Shown here piece by piece: positions 1 to 6,357 of a stretch of 8,041 nucleotides of DNA. Location: positions 1-8,041 of the forward strand of contig CAMLLE010000115.1 of NCBI GenBank assembly GCA_946480555.1, written 5' to 3'. The DNA comes from an uncultured Verrucomicrobia subdivision 3 bacterium (lineage in GTDB: Bacteria; Verrucomicrobiota; Verrucomicrobiae; Limisphaerales; CAMLLE01). Made by a program: the position numbers and the translations under genes. A model generated the notes under the pieces. The model was not told the DNA's origin. It worked only from the letters and a program-made list of their open reading frames with translations, and searched no databases. Positions within the stretch are counted from its first letter, which is position 1; each line of letters begins with the position of its first letter.

Positions 1-1250
1 GATCTGGCCACAACGACGCGGGCGCCATCAATGACAACTCGCGTGCGCGAGGTTCGATTCGCGGCCTCGGGGAAGAAACGCAGGAGATCGACAATCTGGT
101 CACGAAGAAGCACGAAGTCGTTCACACCTTTGGCTGGTATATCCGGAAGATGATCGCGGACGTGAAATCCAAGGGCGCGCAGCCGGTCATCCTCTCGCTT
201 ACTGTGCGCGATGTCTGGCGCAACGGACAGATCGAGCGCGGGTCGGGACGTTGGGGGATTTTCGCTGGCGAAATCGCGCGGCTCACTCGCGTGCCGTTCA
301 TCGACCTCACTGAAATGATGGCGACCAAGTTCCAGGCAATGGGCCCGGACGCCGTGAAAACGCTCTTCCCCAAAGATCACACGCACTTCAATTCTGACGG
401 CGCCGACCTGCACGCAGAAGCGGTCGTCGCAGGCCTCAAGGGACTTCCCGAAAATCCAATCCGCAGTTTTCTTTCTGCAAAGGGCAAAGCCGTGGCAGCC
501 AATCGTGACGCGTCCCGCAATCTGCCGCGCCCGGTGTATGCCGATCGTCCGACGCTGTTTCTCATCGGCGATTCCACCGTGCGCAATGGCCGTGGCGACG
601 GCGCCAACGGCCAATGGGGCTGGGGCGATTTCCTCGGCGCACACATTGATACCGAGAAATTGAACGTGGTGAACCGCGCGCTCGGCGGCACCAGCAGCCG
701 GACGTTTTATCGCGACCAATGGCCGGACGTGCTGGCGATGGTGAACAAAGGTGATTTCGTGATCCTGCAATTCGGCCACAACGACAATGGACCGGTGAAC
801 GACAACCGGCGTGCGCGCGGCACGATCGATGGCATCGCCGATCAAGCGCAGGAAATCGAAAACCAGCTGACGAAGAAGCCCGAAACCGTTCACACCTACG
901 GCTGGTATTTGCGCCAGTTCATTGCGGACACGCGCGCCAAGGGCGGCACGCCGATCGTCTGTTCGCTGGTTCCCCGAAAGATTTGGAAAGACGGGAAGAT
1001 CGTTCGCAACGATGAAACGTACGCCGGGTGGGCAAGGCAGGTTGCGAAAGCGGAAGGAGTTCAGTTCATCGACCTGAACGAACAAGTCGCGAAACACTAC
1101 GACGAACTCGGTCGCGACAAAGTCGAACCTCTCTTCGCGGATGAACACACGCACACGAGCGAAGCTGGTGCGAAGTTGAATGCAGAGTGCGTCGTGGAAA
1201 GCTTGAAAGCGCTTCCTGAAAACCCGCTCGCGCCCTTCCTGCGCGACTGA
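1..1250 (+). CDS. Tandem SGNH/GDSL esterase, rhamnogalacturonan acetylesterase-like (5' truncated)
   Basis: The reading frame is open from the left edge (first whole codon at 3), so the true start is outside the window. Two SGNH hydrolase domains lie in one chain. Copy 1 is partial: block III GHND at 6-17 and block V DHTH at 375-386. Copy 2 is complete: block I GDST with the nucleophile Ser at 573-575, the LGG block II, GHND at 774-785 and a DEHTH segment at 1140-1154. From GHND onward the copies match at 37 of 65 residues, so this is an internal duplication. The block pattern and the 'F.DLNE...HTHTS.AGA' ending fit carbohydrate esterase family 12, whose members remove acetyl groups from rhamnogalacturonan in pectin. 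Such enzymes are normally exported; the signal peptide would be upstream and cannot be seen. Copy 2 has Glu where copy 1 has the Asp of DxxH. The gene converges on the next gene with a 16-bp gap. SGNH fold is nearly certain; the pectin substrate is inference. Confidence 0.87.
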   Translation, partial: SGHNDAGAINDNSRARGSIRGLGEETQEIDNLVTKKHEVVHTFGWYIRKMIADVKSKGAQPVILSLTVRDVWRNGQIERGSGRWGIFAGEIARLTRVPFIDLTEMMATKFQAMGPDAVKTLFPKDHTHFNSDGADLHAEAVVAGLKGLPENPIRSFLSAKGKAVAANRDASRNLPRPVYADRPTLFLIGDSTVRNGRGDGANGQWGWGDFLGAHIDTEKLNVVNRALGGTSSRTFYRDQWPDVLAMVNKGDFVILQFGHNDNGPVNDNRRARGTIDGIADQAQEIENQLTKKPETVHTYGWYLRQFIADTRAKGGTPIVCSLVPRKIWKDGKIVRNDETYAGWARQVAKAEGVQFIDLNEQVAKHYDELGRDKVEPLFADEHTHTSEAGAKLNAECVVESLKALPENPLAPFLRD

Positions 1251-1266
1251 AGCGAGAACCGAAAAG

Positions 1267-1758
1267 TCATTTGGGAACCGTGTCCGGTGGTGTGTCTGTC
1301 CCGAGCAGCGACTTCAGCAACTCGTCACGTTCCGTCCGCAGCCCGGTCAGCTCGCGGTGTTTCTCGCTAACGATCGCCTCGAACTTTTCCGAATCAAGGA
1401 GCAGCTCCCAAAACTGCCGCGAGGGTCCATCTGCCAGCGCTCGCGCCCGCGCGTCGAACACCGCGTTTAAGTCAGCCGCCAGGATGTCGCGGATGGTATC
1501 CTGCGGGCAGCCGATCCGACGTAAGTTCGACACGTATTCGGCGTAATCGGCGGACTCCATTTCGCTCCAGTGAAAGGTGGCGGTCACCACGTTCGTTTCC
1601 AAAATCACATTGGTGATCCATTGCGTGCCGGATGGGATTTGCACTTCCAGCACCTCGACTTCTGGCGCGCCGGGCTTGCTGCTCCGCTGGGACAAAGTCA
1701 TCAGACCAAGGGCGGCATTCAAACCGAGCGCCAGGCCGAGGAAGATTTTCCAGTTCAT
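1267..1758 (-). CDS. Membrane-anchored hypothetical protein with FHW/GCP block (short paralogue)
   Basis: A 163-residue protein of unknown function. Residues 4-22 form a hydrophobic segment after a short basic start (MNWK), so it is probably a single-pass anchor or uncleaved signal with the rest outside the cytoplasm. Residues 62-108 carry the block FHW...ES.DY.EY..NLRRIGCP..TI.DIL.A, shared with the upstream gene (27 of 47 residues identical). The C-terminus (about 113-152) is charged and probably helical, possibly coiled coil. Its ATG overlaps the stop of the upstream gene by 4 bp (ATGA), and AAGGG lies 6 nt before the ATG, so it is probably translated with its neighbour. I recognise the block from verrucomicrobial hypothetical proteins but know no assigned function. 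It may be a shortened copy holding only the N-terminal module. Confidence 0.85.
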   Translation of the reverse strand: MNWKIFLGLALGLNAALGLMTLSQRSSKPGAPEVEVLEVQIPSGTQWITNVILETNVVTATFHWSEMESADYAEYVSNLRRIGCPQDTIRDILAADLNAVFDARARALADGPSRQFWELLLDSEKFEAIVSEKHRELTGLRTERDELLKSLLGTDTPPDTVPK

Positions 1759-2981
1759 GATCCGCCCTTGTTCGTTAGCCAGTAGCCTCCTGCCCCGAGG
1801 AACTTCTCGTAGCTGGCGTTTCCCAGGATCTGCCGCGCGGCGGATTGAGCTTCGGCCTGGATCTGAAGCATCCGTTGAGTGCGATTCGACTGGCTGTCAG
1901 ATTGAAACGCGGTCTGCTTCAACTCGTCCGCCACGAGTTTGCGCAGGTCATGCAATTGCACCGCCGCAGCGACGGGCAACTTTTCCTTCGCGGTGAACTC
2001 GTGGGCGGATTTAAATTCCGAGTCGTTCGCCAGCCAGAACAGCCGCGCACGGTCAGGTCCGAGCACGGCTTCGACATTGTTCGTCTTTCGCGCCCCAAAG
2101 TCGGGTTCCGATTCGGGATCACCGATTGAATCGAGAAACATCAGCCGCGGATCGTCCCGCGTTTGCAGTACCGCAATTTCGCGCAACTCCCCGGGCGCAA
2201 GCTGCAACACCTCCGAATAGGAACCACCATTCAACAACCGGAGCGTCACCGATCGCGCCGCCATTTCCTCGAACTCCGACGCACTGAGAAACCGCCGGAC
2301 ATCCGCCGCAAAAAGCTCGCTGATGGGTCTGGCCGCGGGTTCGTTGGTATAAACCGGCAAACCGCGGCGGCGGTCCTCTTCCGCGTCGGCGCGAGCAATC
2401 GCCATGACTAATTGGTTGAATTTTTCTTCGGAGGAAACCGGGCCTGTGAAGAAATGAAAGATCGCCATTGTTTCGAGCCGTTCCCCACTGAGATCGCCCA
2501 GGGGGTCTAACGCGACGTTCAATTGCTGCAACTGGTTCCAATACTCCTGCTTCAACAGGAAGCGCTGTTCTTGAACGCTGAGTTCGCCAGGGGCCAGATT
2601 GGTTTGCGCCGCCCCTCCCCACCTCAAATCCGGCAAGGCCTGGTTGCGTGCCTTGTAAATCGAGCGCAACTCCGCGCGCAAGATGTCGCCCACTGTCCGC
2701 TCCGGGCAGCCGACCCGCCGCAAGTTCGCCGCGTATTCCGCGAAGTCCGTGGATTCAATCTCGCGCCAATGAAAGCGGTTGGTGACAAGCACCGGAATCC
2801 GGATCTCCTCAAACTTCATCGCTGGTGCGGAAGCGATGAAGTTCGTTTCAATTACGACCGAATGCGGTGCTGGATTCTTGGGCGCGCGAACAGCCAGCAC
2901 GCTGAGTGCGACACTCAGCATCAGTGACAGCGCGATGGCAGCTTTCGCCCCGAGCGGCGTTGGTTTCGATGAATGGTTCAT
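1755..2981 (-). CDS. Membrane-anchored hypothetical protein with FHW/GCP block (long paralogue)
   Basis: A 408-residue protein of unknown function. A hydrophobic stretch at about 13-31 follows a polar N-terminus, predicting an anchor or signal. Residues 70-116 carry the same FHW...NLRR.GCP...DIL block as the downstream gene. The remainder is largely helical and charged, with a segment at about 231-270 (FLSASEFEEM...LAPGELREI), a segment at about 307-330 (VLGPDRARLFWLAND.EF), and a similar closing segment at 385-402 (ILGNASYEKFLGAGGYWL). I have the impression of a family architecture seen repeatedly in Verrucomicrobia, often in multigene families, but this is recollection and not a search result. 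No enzyme motif is visible. It is the first gene of a two-gene minus-strand unit, transcribed divergently from the HAD gene. The ATG at 2981 is preceded by CTCCGGG, not a real Shine-Dalgarno. Confidence 0.85.
   Translation of the reverse strand: MNHSSKPTPLGAKAAIALSLMLSVALSVLAVRAPKNPAPHSVVIETNFIASAPAMKFEEIRIPVLVTNRFHWREIESTDFAEYAANLRRVGCPERTVGDILRAELRSIYKARNQALPDLRWGGAAQTNLAPGELSVQEQRFLLKQEYWNQLQQLNVALDPLGDLSGERLETMAIFHFFTGPVSSEEKFNQLVMAIARADAEEDRRRGLPVYTNEPAARPISELFAADVRRFLSASEFEEMAARSVTLRLLNGGSYSEVLQLAPGELREIAVLQTRDDPRLMFLDSIGDPESEPDFGARKTNNVEAVLGPDRARLFWLANDSEFKSAHEFTAKEKLPVAAAVQLHDLRKLVADELKQTAFQSDSQSNRTQRMLQIQAEAQSAARQILGNASYEKFLGAGGYWLTNKGGS
1765..1769 (-). promoter_or_regulatory. Ribosome binding site of the 163-aa gene
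   Basis: On the minus strand AAGGG stands 6 nt before the ATG at 1758, inside the last codons of the upstream gene. It is one of only two convincing Shine-Dalgarno sequences in the window and supports the overlapping ATGA start over a later one. Confidence 0.5.
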
Positions 2982-3114
2982 CCCGGAGTTAATGACCCGG
3001 CAAGCTTAGATGACAGGCGCCTTGGCTGTCGGTTCAAAAAAAGAACTTCGCTGCCGGTCCCTACGCGCCGGGAAAACTTCCTTCGCTGCCTGAACCCTGA
3101 TTAAGCTGCCCGCG
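2982..3114. promoter_or_regulatory. Divergent intergenic region
   Basis: These 133 bp separate the divergent anchored-protein unit and the HAD gene, so promoters for both should lie here. No convincing -35/-10 pair is visible in either direction. A small inverted repeat, GTTC-A7-GAAC at 3032-3046, is centred on an A tract and could be an operator or chance. The sequence CTTCGCTGCC occurs at 3046 and again at 3081. Confidence 0.3.
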
Positions 3115-3789
3115 TTGCGATACGATCTGGTCATCTTCGATTCCGACGGAACGCTGGCGGACACGCTGCCGTGGATGCGCGGCGTTTTCAACGAACTGGC
3201 CGACGCCCATGGGTTTCGCCGCGTGGAACCGCACGAGTACGATCAGTTTCGCGATCTGCACGGGCGCGAGTTGTTGCACGCTCTGAAACTTCCTTTTTGG
3301 AAAACGCCGCGCGTGGTCGCTGACATGCGCCGCCGGATGACGCAACGAACGGAACCGTTCCAATTATTCCCCGGAATCGAACCGCTGCTGCATCAACTGG
3401 CCCGCGCGGACGTGAGACTTGCCATTGTCAGTTCCAATTCACGCCAGAACGTCGAACGCATTCTCGGGCCGGACAATGCACGACTGATTCAGCATTGGGC
3501 CTGCGGCGCCTCCGTTTTCGGCAAAGCGTCGCGCATTCGCTCCGTGTTGCGCGCCAGCCGCATCGATGCGCGCCGCGCGCTGTATGTCGGTGATGAAATC
3601 CGCGACGCCCTGGCGTGCAAGGAAGCTGGTGTCGCATTCGGCGCCGCGGGCTGGGGCCAGAACAGCGAGCGAGCGTTGCGTGCGCAGCAACCGGCGATCT
3701 TTCTCAATCGCGCCGAGGAAATCGCAAAGCACGTCCTCGGTGATGGAAGTGCGACAGGTGTGGAAAGAACTTCGAGTAGCAAATCATGA
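3115..3789 (+). CDS. HAD-superfamily hydrolase, phosphoglycolate phosphatase-like
   Basis: A 224-residue HAD phosphatase with all four motifs: I, DSDGTLAD with nucleophile D9 and D11; II, SSNS with S106; III, K137 in FGKA; IV, GDEIRD with D160 and D164. A helical cap of the C1 type lies at about 16-80. Family members hydrolyse small phosphate esters in the cytoplasm using Mg2+; phosphoglycolate is the best-known substrate of the nearest relatives, but the sequence does not fix it. Residues after about 205 look unconserved. The start is TTG at 3115, because the conserved MxYDLVIFDSDG beginning sits there and an in-frame TGA at 3091 closes the frame upstream with no ATG or GTG between. No Shine-Dalgarno is evident. 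It is monocistronic as far as can be seen and faces the convergent ACT-domain gene. Confidence 0.9.
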   Translation: MRYDLVIFDSDGTLADTLPWMRGVFNELADAHGFRRVEPHEYDQFRDLHGRELLHALKLPFWKTPRVVADMRRRMTQRTEPFQLFPGIEPLLHQLARADVRLAIVSSNSRQNVERILGPDNARLIQHWACGASVFGKASRIRSVLRASRIDARRALYVGDEIRDALACKEAGVAFGAAGWGQNSERALRAQQPAIFLNRAEEIAKHVLGDGSATGVERTSSSKS

Positions 3790-3933
3790 ATCGAATTCGC
3801 TCTGTTTTCCTGGCGCTCACGTGGTTGGCGGATTCGAGAGTTAGAGCTTCGCTGCCGGCCTGAGCGATTTACCGCGCAACCTGCGGTGTCTGGAATTGGA
3901 AGTGGACGGGGTGAAGCGAACGCGTTGATTCGC

Positions 3934-3994
3934 GAACCCGCGCAATCGTTTGGATCAAACCTGCCTCACGCGAGCCCCGCTATCGCGCGGGTTC
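3934..3994. repeat. Inverted repeat between convergent genes
   Basis: GAACCCGCGC at 3934-3943 is matched by its perfect reverse complement GCGCGGGTTC at 3985-3994, which includes the last codons and stop of the ACT-domain gene. Inside the loop, GTTTG-GAT-CAAAC at 3948-3960 is a second small hairpin. There is no T tract, so it is not a classic intrinsic terminator; it could form an RNA structure at the ends of the two convergent transcripts, or be chance in GC-rich DNA. Confidence 0.4.
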
Positions 3995-4501
3995 CAGATT
4001 CACGTCCACGATCAGGTCGCCCGCGATTTTCTCCAGCGCCTGGCGGAGTTGAGCGAGATCGCACGCCGGCGGAATGCTCAGCCGAGCATTCGCTTTAAAA
4101 AGGGTTTCACCAGACATGGCCGCGCTGCTGCATTCGGTTTCGAGTTGTTCGACATTCACTCCAAAGCTGGCCAGCGCCTGGGAAATCTGGCGGACAATGC
4201 CCGGCCGATCCTGCCCGACAATCTCCAGGAGGTGGACGCGCTGCGCCGGGGCGGCCGGTGCTTGATCCGATTTCACCACCACGTTCAAGCCACGATCGGA
4301 AAGGCGTTGGAGCGATTCCGACAGCGCAGGCTCGCGGTCTGCGGGCACCTGCACGTGAACGATGCCTGCGAACTGCCCGCCCAACCGCGCCATGCGGCTC
4401 TCGAGCCAGTTGCCACCGTGATCAGCCACGAGGCGTGAAACGGATTCCACCAGACCAGGCCGGTCTTCGCCGATGAGCGTCATGACAAGGGATCGTTGCA
4501 T
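3980..4501 (-). CDS. Double ACT-domain protein, GcvR-like
   Basis: A 173-residue protein made of two ACT domains. The first spans about 4-78 and has GEDRPGLV at 11-18; the second spans about 90-170 and has GQDRPGIV at 96-103. ACT domains bind amino acids or other small ligands and regulate. This two-ACT layout and the 'MTLIGEDRPGLVE' opening match the glycine cleavage system repressor family (GcvR, about 190 residues in E. coli), which works by protein contact and has no DNA-binding domain. No gcvA or gcv structural gene is in the window, so the partner is unknown. I chose the ATG at 4501 because the ACT fold starts right after it; a GTG at 4552 would add 17 basic residues that look unrelated. 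No clear Shine-Dalgarno is present. It is divergent from transaldolase. Confidence 0.88.
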   Translation of the reverse strand: MQRSLVMTLIGEDRPGLVESVSRLVADHGGNWLESRMARLGGQFAGIVHVQVPADREPALSESLQRLSDRGLNVVVKSDQAPAAPAQRVHLLEIVGQDRPGIVRQISQALASFGVNVEQLETECSSAAMSGETLFKANARLSIPPACDLAQLRQALEKIAGDLIVDVNLEPAR

Positions 4502-4635
4502 GGCATTTGCGTACGCTTTGCGCCGGCGCAAGGCAACAAGGATGTGAAACACGACTGCGGAATTGCATCGGCTTTCACCGGCGGGTAGGTTCGCTCAGCC
4601 ACAAAGACCAAAATGCAGAAGCTTAAGCCGTTCAC
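4502..4635. promoter_or_regulatory. Divergent intergenic region between ACT-domain gene and tal
   Basis: These 134 bp should hold the promoters of two divergent genes. The only candidate for tal is a weak TTGCAT (4564-4569) and TAGGTT (4587-4592) with a 17-bp spacer. I see no riboswitch-like fold and no clear operator palindrome. Confidence 0.25.
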
Positions 4636-5592
4636 ATGAATCAGCTCGATCAATTGAAGCAGTTCACGAAGGTGGTCGCGGACACGGGAGATTTCGCGAC
4701 GTTGCAGCAATATGCACCGCAGGATGCCACCACGAATCCCTCGCTCATCCTGAAAGCCGCACAGATGCCTGCGTACAAACCGCTGCTCGAAAAAGCGGTG
4801 GCTGAAGGCCGCAAATCCGCTCTGACAGGTGACAAGCTGGTCACCGAAATCACCGATCGATTGCTGATTCTTTTCGGGGTCGAAATCCTGAAGATCGTTC
4901 CCGGCCGCGTCTCCACGGAGACGGACGCGAACCTCTCGTTCGACGCGCAGGCGCTCGTTGGGAAGGCGCATCGCTTCCTGGCGCTGTACCAACAGGCGGG
5001 CGTTCCGCGCGAGCGCGTGTTGATCAAGATTGCGACAACCTGGGAAGGCGTGCGCGCGGCTGAAGTGCTGCAGAAGGAAGGCATCAATTGCAACATGACC
5101 CTGCTCTTCTCGCTGGCGCAGGCCGTGGCTTGCGCGCAGGCGGGAGCGAAGCTCATTTCGCCTTTCGTCGGCCGCATTCTCGACTGGTACAAGGCGAAAG
5201 CCGGAAAAGATTTCGCACCGGCCGAAGATCCGGGCGTGCTGTCAGTGAAAGAAATTTACACCTATTACAAGAAATTCGGCCACGCGACCGAAGTGATGGG
5301 TGCGAGCTTCCGCAACAAGGGTGAAATCCTGGAACTGGCCGGCTGCGATCTGCTCACGATCAGCCCCCAGCTTTTGGGCGAATTGAAGTCGAGCGACGAA
5401 ACGGTGGTCCGCAAACTGACGCCAGATTCCGCCGCCGCCGCGAACCTCGAGCGGCTGGATTTGGACGAAAGGAAATTCCGCTGGCTGTTCAACGATAATG
5501 CAATGGCCACGGAGAAAACGGCGGAAGGCATCCGGCAGTTCCATGCTGATGCGATGAAGCTGGACGAGTTCATTCGGGCTCAGCTGAATTAG
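4636..5592 (+). CDS. tal: Transaldolase
   Basis: A 318-residue transaldolase of the TalB type (E. coli TalB has 317). It moves a dihydroxyacetone unit from sedoheptulose 7-phosphate to glyceraldehyde 3-phosphate in the non-oxidative pentose phosphate pathway, in the cytoplasm. The family signatures are intact: VADTGDF at 14-20 with D16, DATTNPSL at 30-37, the GRVSTE segment ending at E95, and the Schiff-base lysine K131 in [11 protein letters not shown]. The stretch [13 protein letters not shown] followed by [13 protein letters not shown] is also diagnostic. The ATG at 4636 gives the standard N-terminus; upstream GCAGAAG is a poor ribosome site. It is followed after only 3 bp by a small gene, suggesting an operon. 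The call is secure. Confidence 0.97.
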   Translation: MNQLDQLKQFTKVVADTGDFATLQQYAPQDATTNPSLILKAAQMPAYKPLLEKAVAEGRKSALTGDKLVTEITDRLLILFGVEILKIVPGRVSTETDANLSFDAQALVGKAHRFLALYQQAGVPRERVLIKIATTWEGVRAAEVLQKEGINCNMTLLFSLAQAVACAQAGAKLISPFVGRILDWYKAKAGKDFAPAEDPGVLSVKEIYTYYKKFGHATEVMGASFRNKGEILELAGCDLLTISPQLLGELKSSDETVVRKLTPDSAAAANLERLDLDERKFRWLFNDNAMATEKTAEGIRQFHADAMKLDEFIRAQLN

Positions 5593-5595
5593 TCC

Positions 5596-5901
5596 ATGGC
5601 ACTCGACGCAGACGAAAAGGACATCTGCATCTTCCTGGAATCTTTCCCCGGCGAGTTCATCTCGCTGCGGGAAATTTCCCGGCGAGCAGGCGGCAAGCAT
5701 CGGTTTCGAGAAGACGAAGACTGGGCCGGGCCAGTGCTGATGCGCCTCGTGGAAAAGGGACTGGTTGAGGACGACAAAGCCGGGCATTTTCGGATCATTC
5801 CGAGGCCCAAATCAGACGAAAAACCAAAATGGGTTTCACCGCACTTGAAGGAGATTCTGAAACGCAGCGGGAAGAAGTTTGACTTGGGAGCGGAGGACTG
5901 A
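5596..5901 (+). CDS. Small hypothetical protein, possible winged-helix domain
   Basis: A 101-residue protein that I cannot assign to a named family. A helix at about 5-17, then FISLREISRRAG (21-32), a third helix around WAGPVLMRLVEKGLVE (43-58) and a strand-like DKAGHFRI (60-67) together read like a winged helix-turn-helix, with 'LVEKGLVE...GHFRI' as the third helix and wing. The tail (68-101) is basic and proline-bearing. It could bind DNA or serve as a protein-contact domain; no ligand site is visible. It begins 3 bp after the transaldolase stop, so it is almost certainly co-transcribed and may rely on ribosomes finishing tal, since it has no Shine-Dalgarno of its own. The coding call is firm and the fold is tentative. 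Confidence 0.8.
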   Translation: MALDADEKDICIFLESFPGEFISLREISRRAGGKHRFREDEDWAGPVLMRLVEKGLVEDDKAGHFRIIPRPKSDEKPKWVSPHLKEILKRSGKKFDLGAED

Positions 5902-6147
5902 GCAATCGCCGGATGAACCCGCCCCACGGGCCATTTGTCCAGCCAAGTTTCCCGCCGGATTTCATTCCCGTTCTTTGGTGGCTCAATTGAAATTTGCAAC
6001 GTTCGAAGCCTGACCATTCCGCAGGGATCATTGAGCTTCAACCACTTACAGCCGTCACTGCCTTTACCTGTTGCGCTCAGTTTTCCGCGCCCGTAAGCTG
6101 CGCCGCGTTACTGCTCCGCGCATGAGGCGCTTGAGCAGGAATTTTTT
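5902..6147. other. Intergenic region upstream of the zinc-ribbon gene
   Basis: These 246 bp must hold the end of the tal transcript and the promoter of the next pair. There is no strong hairpin with a T run and no convincing promoter hexamer pair. CGCCGGAT occurs twice (near 5907 and 5952), and GTTCGAAGC at 6001 is nearly mirrored by GCTTCAAC at 6036. A minus-strand frame is open here but has no recognisable protein. I see nothing else. Confidence 0.4.
6137..6141 (+). promoter_or_regulatory. Ribosome binding site of the zinc-ribbon gene
   Basis: AGGAA ends 6 nt before the ATG at 6148, separated by a T-rich spacer. It is the clearest Shine-Dalgarno in the window and fixes the start of the DUF5679 gene. 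Confidence 0.65.
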
Positions 6148-6354
6148 ATGCCTGAAGGATACTGCGTTAAATGCAAGGCCAAGAAGGAAATCACCGACGC
6201 TGTGGAAGAAACGATGAAAAATGGTCGCAAAGCCATCAAAGGCAAATGCCCGACCTGCGGCACGGTGATGTTTAAGATTTTGGGAGGCAAAGCGGCCTCC
6301 ACACCTCCGGCGGCCCCCACCCCGGTGACACCTCCGGAAACCACGAACCTTTAA
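6148..6354 (+). CDS. Small zinc-ribbon protein, DUF5679-like
   Basis: A 68-residue protein with two CxxC pairs, C6/C9 in YCVKCKAKKE and C34/C37 in CPTCGT, spaced as in a four-cysteine zinc ribbon. The order YCVKCK, then MKNGR..IKG.CP.CGT.MF.I, matches my knowledge of the DUF5679 family, whose function is not established. Residues 50-68 form a Pro/Thr-rich tail that is probably disordered. A good ribosome site precedes the ATG. The next gene, the NDK-like protein, starts 3 bp after the stop and has no ribosome site of its own, so the two are probably translated together. Nucleic-acid or protein binding is plausible for a zinc ribbon but not shown. Confidence 0.9.
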   Translation: MPEGYCVKCKAKKEITDAVEETMKNGRKAIKGKCPTCGTVMFKILGGKAASTPPAAPTPVTPPETTNL

Positions 6355-6357
6355 TCT

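Noticed and set aside
2119..2622. Minus-strand 167-codon frame in another phase inside the 408-aa gene
   Set aside because: It is rich in Arg, Gly and Pro as off-frame translations are, has no family resemblance, and conflicts with the supported frame.
3046..3858. CTTCGCTGCC at 3046, 3081 and 3847, on both sides of the HAD gene
   Set aside because: The shared core is only 10-12 bp of a composition common here, with no target-site or terminal-repeat structure, so it is not evidence of a mobile cassette.
4502..4552. GTG start at 4552 extending the ACT-domain protein by 17 residues
   Set aside because: The extra residues are basic and unlike the family, while the ACT fold begins directly after the ATG at 4501; there is no better ribosome site at 4552.
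5902..5940. CCCG-CCCCA-CGGG as a terminator after the 101-aa gene
   Set aside because: A 4-bp stem with no T run is too weak to call.
5589..6041. Minus-strand 150-codon frame across the 101-aa gene and the following intergenic region
   Set aside because: Two thirds of it is the antisense of a well-supported gene, and the remainder has no recognisable protein motif.
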